DNA of 57,310 bases from a bacterium (GCA_030698495.1 JAUYKA010000018.1:1-57310), one strand, 5' to 3'. Shown: positions 1-9,144, counted from the first letter of the stretch. A program made the numbers and translations. The notes: generated by a model from the sequence alone, not told the origin.

Positions 1-55
1 TGACGGTTACTTTGAGCCCTTGTAAGGAAAAGATTTCGGCGATATTGTTAGCCAT
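1..55 (-). CDS. 5' end of an unidentified protein running off the window
   Basis: An ATG at 55 opens a frame with no stop to the window edge (18 codons, beginning MANNIAEIFS). It is divergent from aspS. The fragment is too short to assign to a family; the call rests only on the open frame and the divergent layout. Confidence 0.4.
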   Translation of the reverse strand, partial: MANNIAEIFSLQGLKVTV

Positions 56-106
56 AAAGGCGGTTTGTGTTAAGGATGTTGGTTTGTCCCTACACTAACC
101 GCCTTT
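56..106. repeat. Inverted repeat between two divergent genes
   Basis: Arms AAAGGCGGTT and AACCGCCTTT pair perfectly, and after one mismatch GTGT pairs with ACAC, giving a stem of about 14 pairs with a 21-nt loop. It lies between the divergent starts of the left-edge ORF and aspS. It could be a regulatory hairpin; the T-run after it is weak, so it is not a clear terminator. Confidence 0.5.
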
Positions 107-149
107 TGTTAGTTTTGCACCACCATAAAGTGAGAAGAGCCCTTTTCTG

Positions 150-178
150 TTGCCCAAGCGCACTACCTCCAGTAATAT
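150..178 (+). promoter_or_regulatory. Putative aspS promoter giving a leaderless transcript
   Basis: TTGCCC (150-155), a 17-nt spacer and TAATAT (173-178). The -10 ends 6 nt before the aspS ATG, so transcription would begin at or next to the start codon. No Shine-Dalgarno sequence is seen. Confidence 0.5.
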
Positions 179-184
179 GAAGCC

Positions 185-1984
185 ATGCCAGAAAAACCGG
201 CCATTACCTCCAATATTTACCGCACCCACACCAACGGCGAACTCACCACCGACAACATCGGCGACCAAGTAAAACTGTCCGGCTGGGTGCATGCCCGCCG
301 CGACCACGGCGGCCTTATTTTTATCGACTTGCGCGATCGTTGGGGAATCACCCAACTAACCTTCGACCCTTCCAAAAACAAAGATGCCTGGCAAACAGCC
401 GAAAATCTTCGCAGCGAATATGTCATCAGCGTAACCGGTCAAGTTACAGCGCGCCCTGCTGAAATGATTAACAATAAATTGACTACCGGCGCCATAGAAG
501 TTGCCATATCTGACATAAAAATACTAAGCCAAGCCGACGCCTTACCCTTCGAAATAGCCGACGATCAAGATGTCAACGAAGAACTGCGCCTGCAATACCG
601 TTTTCTTGATCTGCGCCGCCGGCGCCTGCAAGACATCATGCAAAAGCGCGATGCCTTCATCACGCACATCCGCCGCTACATGCATGAGCGCAATTTCACC
701 GAAGTAACCACCCCCATTTTAGCCAACTCCTCGCCCGAAGGCGCGCGCGATTATCTGGTACCCAGCCGCCTGCATCCCGGCAAATTTTACGCCTTGCCGC
801 AAGCGCCCCAACAATTCAAACAACTCTTAATGGTTGCCGGCGTTGATCGTTATTTTCAAATCGCGCCCTGTTTCCGCGACGAAGATCCCCGCGCCGACCG
901 CCACCCCGGCGAATTTTATCAGCTCGATTTGGAAATGAGTTTTGTTGAACAGGAAGATATTTTCAATCTGGTGGAACCGCTCATGATAGAACTCACCGAT
1001 AAATTCAGTGACAAAAAAATCACTAAACAGACATTCCCGCGCCTGACTTGGCGTGAAGCCATGTCTAGATACGGCTCCGACAAACCGGATTTGCGCTATG
1101 ACCTGCCCCTTACCGATGTTACCGATACTGTCACAGACAGCGGCTTCAAAGTTTTCGCCGATGCCGTCGCCGGCGGGGGAGTGGTCGGCGCTCTACGGAT
1201 ACCCGGAGGCGCCGCTTTCACTCGTCAGCAAATAGACAAACTTACTGAACACGCCAAGCAATTCGGCGCCGCCGGCTTGGCATATATTTTAATTAAAGAT
1301 GAACCAACCTCGCCCATAATCAAACATTTGGGGGAGGGGATAACCAAACAAATTATTGACACCGTCAAAGCCCAACCGGGCGACGCTATCTTTTTCGGCG
1401 CGGACAAATGGCTTAACGCCAGTAAAGTCCTGGGCGCGATCCGCATTATGTGCGCCGACATACTTAAACTAAAAAAATCCGACCAAGCCGCCTGGTGTTG
1501 GATTACCGATTTTCCCATGTACGACTGGAACGAAGACGAAGACAAAATTGATTTCTCGCACAACCCCTTTTCCATGCCGCAGGGCGGAATCGAAGCTTTA
1601 AACACCAAAGAACCGACCGCCATTTTAGCCTATCAGTACGACCTTGTTTTAAACGGATTTGAAATAAGCTCCGGCGCCATTCGTAACCACGAACCGGCCA
1701 CCATGTACAAGGCCTTCGCCATTGCCGGCTACACCCAAGAAGAAGTCGACGCCAAATTCGGAGGGATGATTCGCGCTTTCAAGTTCGGCGCCCCTCCTCA
1801 CGGCGGTATCGCGCCCGGCATCGATCGTCTTATGATGGCTCTGTGGGAGTTACCCAGTATTCGCGATATTTATGCTTTCCCTAAAAACGGCAAAGCGCAA
1901 GACGTGATGATGAACGCTCCTTCTACCGTCAGCCAAAAACAATTGGATGAGCTATCGATTTCCGTAAAAGAAGTGGCGGAATAA
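185..1984 (+). CDS. aspS: Aspartate--tRNA ligase (class II)
   Basis: Charges tRNA-Asp with aspartate using ATP in the cytoplasm. The 599 residues match full-length bacterial AspRS: an N-terminal OB-fold anticodon-binding domain (about 1-120), a catalytic core with the motif 2 region FRDEDPRADRHPGEFYQLD, an inserted GAD-like domain (about 290-420) and motif 3 GGIAPGIDRLMMAL near the C-terminus. The ATG at 185 is preferred because a promoter lies directly upstream and the protein starts as expected. Whether it also charges tRNA-Asn cannot be decided here. The S41 protease follows after 24 nt with its own -10-like box. Confidence 0.97.
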   Translation: MPEKPAITSNIYRTHTNGELTTDNIGDQVKLSGWVHARRDHGGLIFIDLRDRWGITQLTFDPSKNKDAWQTAENLRSEYVISVTGQVTARPAEMINNKLTTGAIEVAISDIKILSQADALPFEIADDQDVNEELRLQYRFLDLRRRRLQDIMQKRDAFITHIRRYMHERNFTEVTTPILANSSPEGARDYLVPSRLHPGKFYALPQAPQQFKQLLMVAGVDRYFQIAPCFRDEDPRADRHPGEFYQLDLEMSFVEQEDIFNLVEPLMIELTDKFSDKKITKQTFPRLTWREAMSRYGSDKPDLRYDLPLTDVTDTVTDSGFKVFADAVAGGGVVGALRIPGGAAFTRQQIDKLTEHAKQFGAAGLAYILIKDEPTSPIIKHLGEGITKQIIDTVKAQPGDAIFFGADKWLNASKVLGAIRIMCADILKLKKSDQAAWCWITDFPMYDWNEDEDKIDFSHNPFSMPQGGIEALNTKEPTAILAYQYDLVLNGFEISSGAIRNHEPATMYKAFAIAGYTQEEVDAKFGGMIRAFKFGAPPHGGIAPGIDRLMMALWELPSIRDIYAFPKNGKAQDVMMNAPSTVSQKQLDELSISVKEVAE

Positions 1985-1996
1985 TCTCCAAGTCAT

Positions 1997-2002
1997 TACA
2001 CT
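1997..2002 (+). promoter_or_regulatory. -10-like box just before the S41 protease
   Basis: TACACT lies in the 24-nt gap after aspS and ends 6 nt before the ATG at 2009, the same spacing seen for aspS. No clear -35 was identified. Confidence 0.35.
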
Positions 2003-2008
2003 ACAACC

Positions 2009-3235
2009 ATGCCTGAACCAGACATTACGCCGCGCGTCGTTCACCGGCCCAACCTTCACTATCGCCAATGGCTCGGCCTTATTCTCATGCTACTGGCCGG
2101 TGTTTATATCGGCCGCTATCTTTTACCCGGTGTGCCGCCGGCTTCTTTGCCCACGGTAACGATCGACCAAAACGGCGAGCGGCAAATAGCTTTTCCTACT
2201 TTTTGGGAGGCATGGGATCGCCTTCATGAGAAATTCATCGGCGATTTATCCGATGATACACTAATGTATGGCGCTGTCTCTGGCATGATCTCGGCCGCGG
2301 GCGACCCCTACACCGTTTTTGCCGACCCTGATGCCACCAAGCAGTTTAACGAAACCCTCGGCGGCAGTTTTTCCGGAATCGGTGTAGAAATGGGCATGCG
2401 CAACGGCGCTGTGACTGTTATCGCTCCGCTCGACGGCTCACCCGCCCAGACCGCCGGCATCCGTGAAGGCGATATTATCGTTGCTGTTGACGACACACCC
2501 TTAACGCAAGACACCACCTTGGATGAAGTAGTGCAAAAAATACGCGGTGCTCGCAGTACAAAAGTAAAACTCACCGTGCTGCACAAAGGCGACCAGGAAA
2601 CAGCGGTCATTACCATAACGCGCGACACTATCCACATCGACAGCGTTAAACTTGATATAACCGACAACATCGCGCGCATAACCGTAACCAGTTTCAACGA
2701 AGACACCGCCTCGCAATTCTTAACCGCGGCGCGGCAAATTACCCGCCAGTCAGTCTCCGGCATTATTCTTGATTTGCGCAATAATCCCGGCGGCTTCCTG
2801 CAATCGGCCGTTGATATTGCCTCCCGCTTTATCCCCGAGGGCCAGCTGATTGTTTCGGAGCGTGGCACCGATACCACGGAATATAAAGCCGAAGGCAACG
2901 ATATCTTAAACGGCATCCCGCTGGTTGTGTTGGTTAATGAAGGCTCCGCTTCCTCCAGTGAAATCTTATCAGGCGCTTTGCGCGATAACCTCCAGGCCTC
3001 AATAATCGGCACCACCACCTTCGGGAAGGGTTCCGTTCAGGAACTTATCAAACTAAAAGATGGCTCCAGCCTGCGCGTCACCGTGGCCAAATGGTTTACT
3101 CCCAGCGATCACAATATCAACGAATCCGGCATTGAACCGGACATTCAGGTTGAACAAAATTACGACACGACCGAAGACGAACCCTTGCTGCGCGCCACCG
3201 AAGAAATAACTAAACTGATTAATAACGCGCAATAA
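2009..3235 (+). CDS. S41 carboxyl-terminal processing peptidase with PDZ domain
   Basis: A membrane-anchored serine protease of the CtpA/Prc family, acting outside the cytoplasmic membrane on C-terminal regions of envelope or misfolded proteins. One N-terminal transmembrane segment (about 20-42), a PDZ domain (about 115-200, FSGIGVEMG...GIREGDIIVAVDD) and the S41 core are present. The catalytic serine is in GSASSSEILSGAL and the general-base lysine in TFGKGSVQ. Its 408 residues are normal for the family. It lies between aspS and acyP on the same strand. Confidence 0.93.
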   Translation: MPEPDITPRVVHRPNLHYRQWLGLILMLLAGVYIGRYLLPGVPPASLPTVTIDQNGERQIAFPTFWEAWDRLHEKFIGDLSDDTLMYGAVSGMISAAGDPYTVFADPDATKQFNETLGGSFSGIGVEMGMRNGAVTVIAPLDGSPAQTAGIREGDIIVAVDDTPLTQDTTLDEVVQKIRGARSTKVKLTVLHKGDQETAVITITRDTIHIDSVKLDITDNIARITVTSFNEDTASQFLTAARQITRQSVSGIILDLRNNPGGFLQSAVDIASRFIPEGQLIVSERGTDTTEYKAEGNDILNGIPLVVLVNEGSASSSEILSGALRDNLQASIIGTTTFGKGSVQELIKLKDGSSLRVTVAKWFTPSDHNINESGIEPDIQVEQNYDTTEDEPLLRATEEITKLINNAQ

Positions 3236-3239
3236 CCAA

Positions 3240-3548
3240 ATGACCTCGCCAACTGACCAGCCCCGCGACAATCAAATCGGGGAACTGTGCCTATTGGTTT
3301 CCGGCCGTGTTCAGGGCGTATTTTACCGCGCCACCGTGCGTCGATGGGCGCGCGAACTAAAACTAAACGGCTATGCCAAAAATCTACCCGACGGCCGCGT
3401 AGAAATCGTAGCGCAGGGGAGTAAAGGCCACCTAGCCACTATACTGCGTCAGTGCTACAATCAAGTTAGGGCGGCTCGTGTGGAGCACATCGATGTCACC
3501 TGGAGGGACAAGCCGAGCGAACTTTATAAAGATTTTATAATTCTTTAG
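3240..3548 (+). CDS. acyP: Acylphosphatase
   Basis: A small enzyme hydrolysing acyl phosphates such as 1,3-bisphosphoglycerate. The family signature VSGRVQGVFYRAT supplies the catalytic Arg and phosphate loop, and GYAKNLPDGRVEI the catalytic Asn. It has about 100 residues, with a short polar N-terminal extension. It starts 4 nt after the S41 protease stop, so the two are probably co-transcribed. Confidence 0.93.
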   Translation: MTSPTDQPRDNQIGELCLLVSGRVQGVFYRATVRRWARELKLNGYAKNLPDGRVEIVAQGSKGHLATILRQCYNQVRAARVEHIDVTWRDKPSELYKDFIIL

Positions 3549-3567
3549 ATAAGGAGTTAAATTTCTT

Positions 3568-4059
3568 ATGTCAAAGAAGGTACAAGTTATTTTGTTGGAG
3601 AATATTGCTTCCTTAGGCCGCGCCGGCGATATAGTCGTCGTATCCGAAGGACACGCTCGCAATTTTTTATTCCCGCAAAGCAAAGCCGCTTTGGCGGATA
3701 GTAAAACTCAAAAACAACAAACCCAAAGGCTTGCCAAAAAACAAGCGGAATCTTCGGCTGAAACTAAAGCCTGGCAAGAACAAGCCGAACTGTTATCCCG
3801 CGCCGAGCTTTCTTTGGTGGCGGCCATAAAAGACGGCGATGACATATTCGGCACTATTACCCCGGCGGTTATCGCCAAGGAGTTAACCAAACAGGCCGGG
3901 ATAAGCGTGAAAGCCTCGCAAATCACGACCGAAGAACCGATTAAAAAAATAGGCGGTTACAATATTTCAGTTAACCTTTCACCGGACGTTGAGGCCAACC
4001 TGCGTCTAAATGTGACGGCAAAACCAGGAACCGGTCCGAGTAAAGACGAAGAAGACTAA
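3568..4059 (+). CDS. rplI: 50S ribosomal protein bL9
   Basis: Large-subunit protein bL9, which binds 23S rRNA near the L1 stalk. The N-terminal domain is typical (VILLENIASLGRAGDIVVVSEGHARNFLFP), followed by the connecting helix rich in K, Q, A and E and a C-terminal domain (about 75-150). The 163 residues include a short acidic tail. A clear AAGGAG lies about 12 nt upstream. bL9 is reported missing from part of the Candidate Phyla Radiation, so its presence is mildly informative about lineage. Confidence 0.95.
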   Translation: MSKKVQVILLENIASLGRAGDIVVVSEGHARNFLFPQSKAALADSKTQKQQTQRLAKKQAESSAETKAWQEQAELLSRAELSLVAAIKDGDDIFGTITPAVIAKELTKQAGISVKASQITTEEPIKKIGGYNISVNLSPDVEANLRLNVTAKPGTGPSKDEED

Positions 4060-4074
4060 GTAGCTGCCAAACAT

Positions 4075-5832
4075 ATGTCCCCCCAAAAACATCGCCGTCC
4101 CGTTCACCGGCGCCGGCGCGTTAAATACATTTTTGTTACCGGCGGAGTTCTCTCCGGCTTAGGCAAAGGCATAACCGCCGCTTCCATCGGTAATCTCTTA
4201 AAAAGCCGCGGGTTTTCCGTTAATATCCAAAAGTTTGACCAATATATTAATGTCGATGCCGGCACGCTCAACCCGGCCGAACACGGCGAAGTTTTTGTTA
4301 CCGACGACGGCGCCGAATGCGATTTAGATCTGGGTCATTATGAGAGGTTCTTAAACGAAAACCTGAAAAGCACCGCCTCCGTTATGACAGGGGAGATCTA
4401 TCAAGCGGTAATCAGCCGCGAAAGACGCGGCGACTACCTGGGCAAAACCGTGCAGGTTATTCCCCAAGTTACCGACGAAGTAAAAAAACGCGCGCGCCGG
4501 GCCGCGTATTCCAACGGCTATGATTTTCATATCGTCGAAATCGGCGGCACGGTAGGGGATAACGAAGGGTTTCATTTTCTGGAAGCCGCCCGCCAAATGA
4601 GTCTCGATGAAGGCGCGGATAACGTCTTATACGTTCATGTCGTTTTTCTGCCGTATTTGAAAGCTTCCGATGAGGTCAAAACCAAGCCGGCACAAAACAG
4701 TGTCAGAGAACTGCGCAGTATCGGCATTCAGCCGGACGTTCTAATCGCCCGAACCGATTATCCCGTGCGCGACAACATTGTTGATAAACTTTCTCTCTAC
4801 ACCAACGTTGCGCCCGAGGCCATTATGCCGCTTGTCACCGTGCCCAGCGTTTACGAAGTCCCTCTACTAATGGAAGCGAAACAACTCGACCATGTTATTT
4901 TAAACAAACTGGGACTTAAAGCCCGAAAGAAAGACAACAGTCGCTGGCGCAAATTCGTGCAAAACATTAAAAAAGACAAAGCCAACGTTACCATTGCCAT
5001 GGTTGGCAAATACACCACCATGCTGGATACTTATGCCAGCTTAGTTGAAGCGCTCAAAGCCGCCGCCTGGCACAATAATCGCGACCTAACCCTGCGTTGG
5101 GTGGATGCCGAAGAACTGGAAAAAAGCGACCCGGCTAATTCTCTGGATAATATTGCCGGCATTGTCGTCCCTGGCGGTTTCGGTATCCGCGGCACTGAAG
5201 GTAAAATAAAAGCTATCCAATACGCTCGGGAAAATAAAATTCCGTATCTGGGTATTTGCCTGGGCATGCAGTTGGCTACCATAGAATTTGCCCGGAATGT
5301 GCTTGGAGTATCCCAGGCAACCAGTGAAGAATTTATTGATGAAGGAGATGTTTCGGACAAACTGCGCCAAGCTTGCGTCATTCATATAATGGACGATCAA
5401 AAATTTGTGAAAGAAAAAGGCGGCACCATGCGCCTGGGCGGCTGGGATTGTTGGCTGAGGGAAGGCACTAAAACATATACCGCATATAGCTCTATATTCA
5501 AGAAAGATTCACCATATTCCAACCTCCTCAGCCAATCCGCCGTAGCCTCCGCCAAAGGCGGAGCGAAGGAGGATCAATCCAATAAAAAGATAATCCGTGA
5601 ACGCCACCGCCATCGCTATGAATTCAACAATGACTTTCGTCAGCAACTAACCAACGCCGGCTTGCGTGTTGCCGGAACTACTCCCGACAACAAACTGGTC
5701 GAAATAATTGAAGTCGCCGATCACCCCTGGTTTGTCGGTGTTCAATTTCATCCTGAATTTACTTCCCGTCCCAACCTCGGCCATCCACTGTTCAACGCAT
5801 TTTTAGCCGCTGCCATCAAGCAATCAACTTAA
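4075..5832 (+). CDS. pyrG: CTP synthase (glutamine hydrolysing)
   Basis: Converts UTP to CTP with ATP and glutamine. The synthetase domain begins at KYIFVTGGVLSGLGKG (P-loop). The class I glutaminase domain carries the nucleophile in GICLGMQLA and the HPEF end of the triad. Two oddities: an N-terminal extension of about 17 residues rich in Arg and Pro, for which no better in-frame start is visible, and an extra low-complexity stretch near residues 475-505. The latter is partly encoded by a palindromic repeat (5536-5573) and falls just before the conserved ERHRHRYEFN. At 585 residues it is longer than the usual 530-550. Confidence 0.95.
   Translation: MSPQKHRRPVHRRRRVKYIFVTGGVLSGLGKGITAASIGNLLKSRGFSVNIQKFDQYINVDAGTLNPAEHGEVFVTDDGAECDLDLGHYERFLNENLKSTASVMTGEIYQAVISRERRGDYLGKTVQVIPQVTDEVKKRARRAAYSNGYDFHIVEIGGTVGDNEGFHFLEAARQMSLDEGADNVLYVHVVFLPYLKASDEVKTKPAQNSVRELRSIGIQPDVLIARTDYPVRDNIVDKLSLYTNVAPEAIMPLVTVPSVYEVPLLMEAKQLDHVILNKLGLKARKKDNSRWRKFVQNIKKDKANVTIAMVGKYTTMLDTYASLVEALKAAAWHNNRDLTLRWVDAEELEKSDPANSLDNIAGIVVPGGFGIRGTEGKIKAIQYARENKIPYLGICLGMQLATIEFARNVLGVSQATSEEFIDEGDVSDKLRQACVIHIMDDQKFVKEKGGTMRLGGWDCWLREGTKTYTAYSSIFKKDSPYSNLLSQSAVASAKGGAKEDQSNKKIIRERHRHRYEFNNDFRQQLTNAGLRVAGTTPDNKLVEIIEVADHPWFVGVQFHPEFTSRPNLGHPLFNAFLAAAIKQST
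5536..5573. repeat. Palindromic repeat embedded in the pyrG coding sequence
   Basis: TCCGCC and GGCGGA pair around AAA, with further TCCGCC and AGGAGGA outside, in the style of the GC-rich palindromes between genes elsewhere in this window (for example 39510-39535). It is read in frame as Ala/Ser/Lys/Gly-rich sequence (SAVASAKGGAKED). Confidence 0.6.
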
Positions 5833-5908
5833 CTCTTGCCAATTAAGCATTTATAGATTAAACCAAAAACAGGGTTAATCAGTTCTTTGGCCAATTCAGG
5901 AGATCAAC

Positions 5909-6184
5909 ATGGTCAGTGCAAACACCTCTTGCCCCGAATCGCTGTGTATGCAAATATTCATCGGCTTAAGACCATACCCCGGCCTGTTCGACCGATTTCG
6001 GATCAGGTTTGGCGAAATTCAGAGATTTTTCGCCAATCCGCCCAATCCTGCAACCGGCCACCAGCTGCGATGTTCCCTAATGCGGCTCATCGGAGAATTC
6101 GATCATTGGCACTTCCATGTCCTGTCCGAACAAACCACAGCGCTCATCAATATGATCAACAATCACCTGAACGCCAAAAAATAA
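5909..6184 (+). CDS. Small protein of unknown function
   Basis: 91 residues with no family recognised. AGGAG lies about 8 nt before the ATG. The sequence has aromatic and Arg-rich stretches (RPYPGLFDRFRIRFG) and ends in a Lys pair; no transmembrane segment is obvious. A bidirectional hairpin terminator follows directly. A longer overlapping frame (5887-6375) lacks these signals and runs through the terminator. Confidence 0.6.
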   Translation: MVSANTSCPESLCMQIFIGLRPYPGLFDRFRIRFGEIQRFFANPPNPATGHQLRCSLMRLIGEFDHWHFHVLSEQTTALINMINNHLNAKK

Positions 6185-6215
6185 AAAACCGTGACCTTTC
6201 AAGGTGCACGGTTTT
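6185..6215. terminator. Bidirectional intrinsic terminator
   Basis: AAAACCGTG pairs with CACGGTTTT and the inner ACCTT with AAGGT, with A- and T-runs at the two ends. It lies between the convergent 5909 ORF and rpmA. Confidence 0.85.
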
Positions 6216-6230
6216 CTATCTTCACCAGCC

Positions 6231-6506
6231 TTACTTTTCCACGCTGACAAAGACCGCTTTTTTCAGGACGCCGCTAAAGCGTTTTATTTTCTTGGCTGCG
6301 AACTTGACCACGCCGGTTGAGGCGGCATACAACGTGTCATCACCGGCGCGACGCACGCCGTCACCCGCCCGGTAATGAGATCCGCGCTGGCGTATAATTA
6401 TCTCGCCCGCTCGCGCCTTCTGTCCGCCAAATATCTTCACTCCCAATCTTTGGGCGGCGGAATCTCGTCCTAATTGTGTTGACCCTCCGGCTTTCTTATG
6501 CGCCAT
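6231..6506 (-). CDS. rpmA: 50S ribosomal protein bL27
   Basis: Large-subunit protein whose N-terminus reaches the peptidyl transferase centre. It begins [16 protein letters not shown], with the conserved [23 protein letters not shown] region. It starts directly with the mature type of N-terminus, without the cleaved extension known in some Firmicutes. The 91 residues are normal. It usually follows rplU, which is not present here, so it stands alone. Confidence 0.96.
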   Translation of the reverse strand: MAHKKAGGSTQLGRDSAAQRLGVKIFGGQKARAGEIIIRQRGSHYRAGDGVRRAGDDTLYAASTGVVKFAAKKIKRFSGVLKKAVFVSVEK

Positions 6507-6572
6507 AACTTTTATTAATAACTATTAATAAAAAACTTACCAAATCTCAAAACCTTCCAGACTTTCCCATTA

Positions 6573-7811
6573 TTACACCTTCCGCAATTTGATAATTTCT
6601 CTTCCTACCAACGCATCCGGACGGGCATAAATCATCGTCCCGCGGCTGTTTGCTTGAAACAAACCCGCCAAAGCATCAGGCAGAAGATGTTCTTGACTAT
6701 AACCAAGCTTGCCCGCGAAGTCAAGCAAGGTAGGGGAGAGCACGGTAAACGAATATCCCCGGCGGCTCGACCGCCAGGCGGGCAAACAAAAAACCAGATA
6801 GCCGCCATTTTTTAAAATAGGCAAAATATTTTTTAAAGCGTCTTGGTATAAACCGATAATTGACTCGCTTACTTCGTTCAATTCTCGCTTTGATAGGGGA
6901 GAACTAATCGGATTTCCTAAATAACCCTCCGTTACTACCGCATCAAAAAGTTTCTGCCGAACACTTCTAAACGGCTGCCGCATATCCTGGACAAATAATT
7001 CCGGGAGGAGTAAGTCGTTTACCTCGGGAAAATTAGTCGACAGCCACAACAAATTATTACGGCTGGCTTCTATCATTGTCTCGCTAATGTCACTGCCGAA
7101 CATACGCGCACCCATTAACCAGCCTTCCTGCAAAATAGTGCCCATCCCGCAAAAAGGATCCAGCACAGACTGCTCCGGATTGATCTCCGGCAAAGCCAAG
7201 TTGATTAAAATCTGCGCCAACTTTGGGGGCAGCATTCCTACTCGTGCATCCCGCGCCGGCCGCGACGTGTCGCGCTTGGCGTAAGCGGCAATGTCCTGCA
7301 CAAAAATTGTCTCGGCGAGGACATATTCGTTTGCGGCTGTTTTAATAACCGACAGCTCTTTGTTGGGCGGCTGATGTAATTTATTAAATATAACTTGTGC
7401 CGCATTTAGACGGGTATCTTTACCGCCGGGCAGCACAAATCTCATTTTTACCCCTTTTGAACGCAATATCTTTTTTATATCAACGGCAATCTTCTTTATG
7501 TTTTCAAACACATCGCCGTATTGACTTATCCCGACTACAAACTTGGGAGCACTTGTGCCAGTGGATATTATTTCAGCCAAATCCTGAACAGGCCACACTT
7601 TATTCGTCTTTTTAATTACCCGCGCCACCCTGTCCGTACCGCCCAACCTGTTTAATAATTCTGTGCCTGGCTCTTGATTCAACTCGACTTCCATCCGCTG
7701 CCCGGTCAAGCCGATAACCTTGGGCTCAAGCTCCCCGGCAGTCAACACCCCCCAAACCTCCGCCGCTGACAGTTGCGGATTACTACCCAAAAAGAAAATA
7801 TATGTTTCCAT
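6573..7811 (-). CDS. TRM11-like RNA methyltransferase
   Basis: A class I SAM-dependent methyltransferase of the UPF0020/TRM11 type, probably modifying tRNA. The N-terminal half resembles the NFLD/THUMP-like region. The SAM motif VLDPFCGMGTILQEGWLMGA is clear. The usual (N/D)PPY catalytic motif is replaced by VTEGYLGNP, similar to the TEPYLG variants of this group. The track ORF begins at 7835, but the protein aligns best from the internal ATG at 7811 (METYIFFLG). The exact nucleotide target is unknown. Confidence 0.8.
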   Translation of the reverse strand: METYIFFLGSNPQLSAAEVWGVLTAGELEPKVIGLTGQRMEVELNQEPGTELLNRLGGTDRVARVIKKTNKVWPVQDLAEIISTGTSAPKFVVGISQYGDVFENIKKIAVDIKKILRSKGVKMRFVLPGGKDTRLNAAQVIFNKLHQPPNKELSVIKTAANEYVLAETIFVQDIAAYAKRDTSRPARDARVGMLPPKLAQILINLALPEINPEQSVLDPFCGMGTILQEGWLMGARMFGSDISETMIEASRNNLLWLSTNFPEVNDLLLPELFVQDMRQPFRSVRQKLFDAVVTEGYLGNPISSPLSKRELNEVSESIIGLYQDALKNILPILKNGGYLVFCLPAWRSSRRGYSFTVLSPTLLDFAGKLGYSQEHLLPDALAGLFQANSRGTMIYARPDALVGREIIKLRKV

Positions 7812-7897
7812 AATAACAATGTAACAATTTAACAATATAACAATTAATTAAGCAAAAACATCTTGCTCGTATCCTGCTATAGCCACAAACTGAAAAC

Positions 7898-8581
7898 ATG
7901 CCTAAAAACAAAATTCATCTCGCCATCATTCCCGACGGCAACCGCCGCTGGGCTAAGAAAAAATTACTTAAGCCCTGGGAAGGCCATCAACAAGCCCTTG
8001 ATAACAGCCGTGCTCTCATAGAATGGTGCCGGCAAGAGCCGCGTATTGCCACTCTGACATTATGGGGCTTTTCCACGGAAAATTGGGACCGCAGTCCGGA
8101 AGAAATAAGCCAACTAATGAGGATATTTGAGCAATATTTAAAAGATGAACGAAAACAAATCACTGCCAACAAAACCCGCTTTATTCACAGCGGCCGCTTG
8201 GATAGGTTGCCTCCTTCTTTAGCTCATCTTATCAGTGACATTGCAACGGAAACCAAAGATAACAACGATTTTACCTTTAACTTGGCATTAGACTATGGCG
8301 GCCGGGACGAAATTATCCGTACTATCCGAAAAATTCCCGCGGCGCAACATAAAGATATAGACGAAACAACAATACGCGCCTATTTTGACCATCCCGAATT
8401 GCCCGATATCGATCTTGTTATACGCACTTCCGGTGAGTATCGCACCAGCGGTTTTTTCATCTGGCAAACCGCTTATACTGAATGGATATTCGAGACCAAA
8501 CTATATCCCGAAATTACCCCGCATGATCTCGAGGGTTATATAAAGGAATACGATAATCGCCACCGCCGCTTCGGCCGGTAA
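7898..8581 (+). CDS. uppS: Isoprenyl transferase (undecaprenyl diphosphate synthase type)
   Basis: A cis-prenyltransferase that elongates farnesyl diphosphate with isopentenyl diphosphate to make the lipid carrier for peptidoglycan and surface glycans. The hallmark IPDGNRRWAKK (catalytic Asp), GFSTENW and the C-terminal RTSGEYRTSGFFIWQTAYTEW are present. At 227 residues it is at the short end for the family. TATAGC lies about 15 nt before the ATG and no SD is seen. Confidence 0.95.
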   Translation: MPKNKIHLAIIPDGNRRWAKKKLLKPWEGHQQALDNSRALIEWCRQEPRIATLTLWGFSTENWDRSPEEISQLMRIFEQYLKDERKQITANKTRFIHSGRLDRLPPSLAHLISDIATETKDNNDFTFNLALDYGGRDEIIRTIRKIPAAQHKDIDETTIRAYFDHPELPDIDLVIRTSGEYRTSGFFIWQTAYTEWIFETKLYPEITPHDLEGYIKEYDNRHRRFGR

Positions 8582-8589
8582 TTACAAGC

Positions 8590-8640
8590 AAGTACAGTTA
8601 CTGTATTCACTGTATTTACTGTCCTCGCTGTATTTACTAG
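8590..8640. repeat. GTAAATACAG-family intergenic repeat (copy 1)
   Basis: Several overlapping CTGTATTTACT units, including TTTACTGTCCTCGCTGTAT, nearly identical to the copy at 30404-30446. It fills the gap between uppS and the next gene. Confidence 0.7.
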
Positions 8641-8655
8641 TATAAACGTGTGGAC

Positions 8656-9114
8656 ATGACTTCCCTCTGGGTATTGGTAAAAACCAAACGCGAATTGCTT
8701 TCCGGCATTCTTCTCGGCTTGGTGCTGTTTGGCGCCGGTTGGCAAACGGGGCGCGTCTCTTCCCCGTACTACGCCGCTAACCCGATAATTTTTTCAGATA
8801 CTTCATCGGCAAATTCACCAGCAGGCGACCAGGAACAATTAGTTGATCTGCAAGAGCAGGGGATAGCGCTGCGTTCTCCTGCCGCTACTGCTGTAAATGC
8901 AAATACGGCAACGCCGGCAGTAGCCGCCGCATCAACAACGGCACCGACCATGCTCTTTGTTGGCAGTGTAAATTCAACTCTTTACCATCACAAAGACTGC
9001 AGTACTGCCAAAAGAATAAAAACCGAGAACCAAATCTGGTTTTCTACCCCCGAAGAAGCCGAGGCTGCCGGCTATTCTCCCTCCCAGTGCACCAAAGAAA
9101 AACTGGGAATATAA
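8656..9114 (+). CDS. Membrane-anchored protein with C-terminal Ada-like metal-binding domain
   Basis: A short basic N-terminus, one transmembrane segment (about 14-33), an Ala/Thr/Asn-rich linker and a C-terminal module (about 98-152) resembling the Ada zinc-binding fold: FVGSVNSTLYHHKDCSTAKRI and FSTPEEAEAAGYSPSQC. Only two Cys remain, with nearby His, so metal binding is uncertain. The domain would be extracellular. The ATG at 8656 is preferred over the track's GTG at 8650; TATAAA lies 9 nt upstream. Confidence 0.7.
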   Translation: MTSLWVLVKTKRELLSGILLGLVLFGAGWQTGRVSSPYYAANPIIFSDTSSANSPAGDQEQLVDLQEQGIALRSPAATAVNANTATPAVAAASTTAPTMLFVGSVNSTLYHHKDCSTAKRIKTENQIWFSTPEEAEAAGYSPSQCTKEKLGI

Positions 9115-9144
9115 CAACACATAATCATATATAGTCAATAATAG

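Noticed and set aside
2308-3018. 236-codon minus-strand ORF
   Set aside because: It is a shadow of the S41 protease, whose motifs are complete on the plus strand.
5887-6375. 162-codon ORF overlapping the 5909 gene
   Set aside because: It runs through the bidirectional terminator and into rpmA antisense; the 5909 frame has the SD and stops before the terminator.
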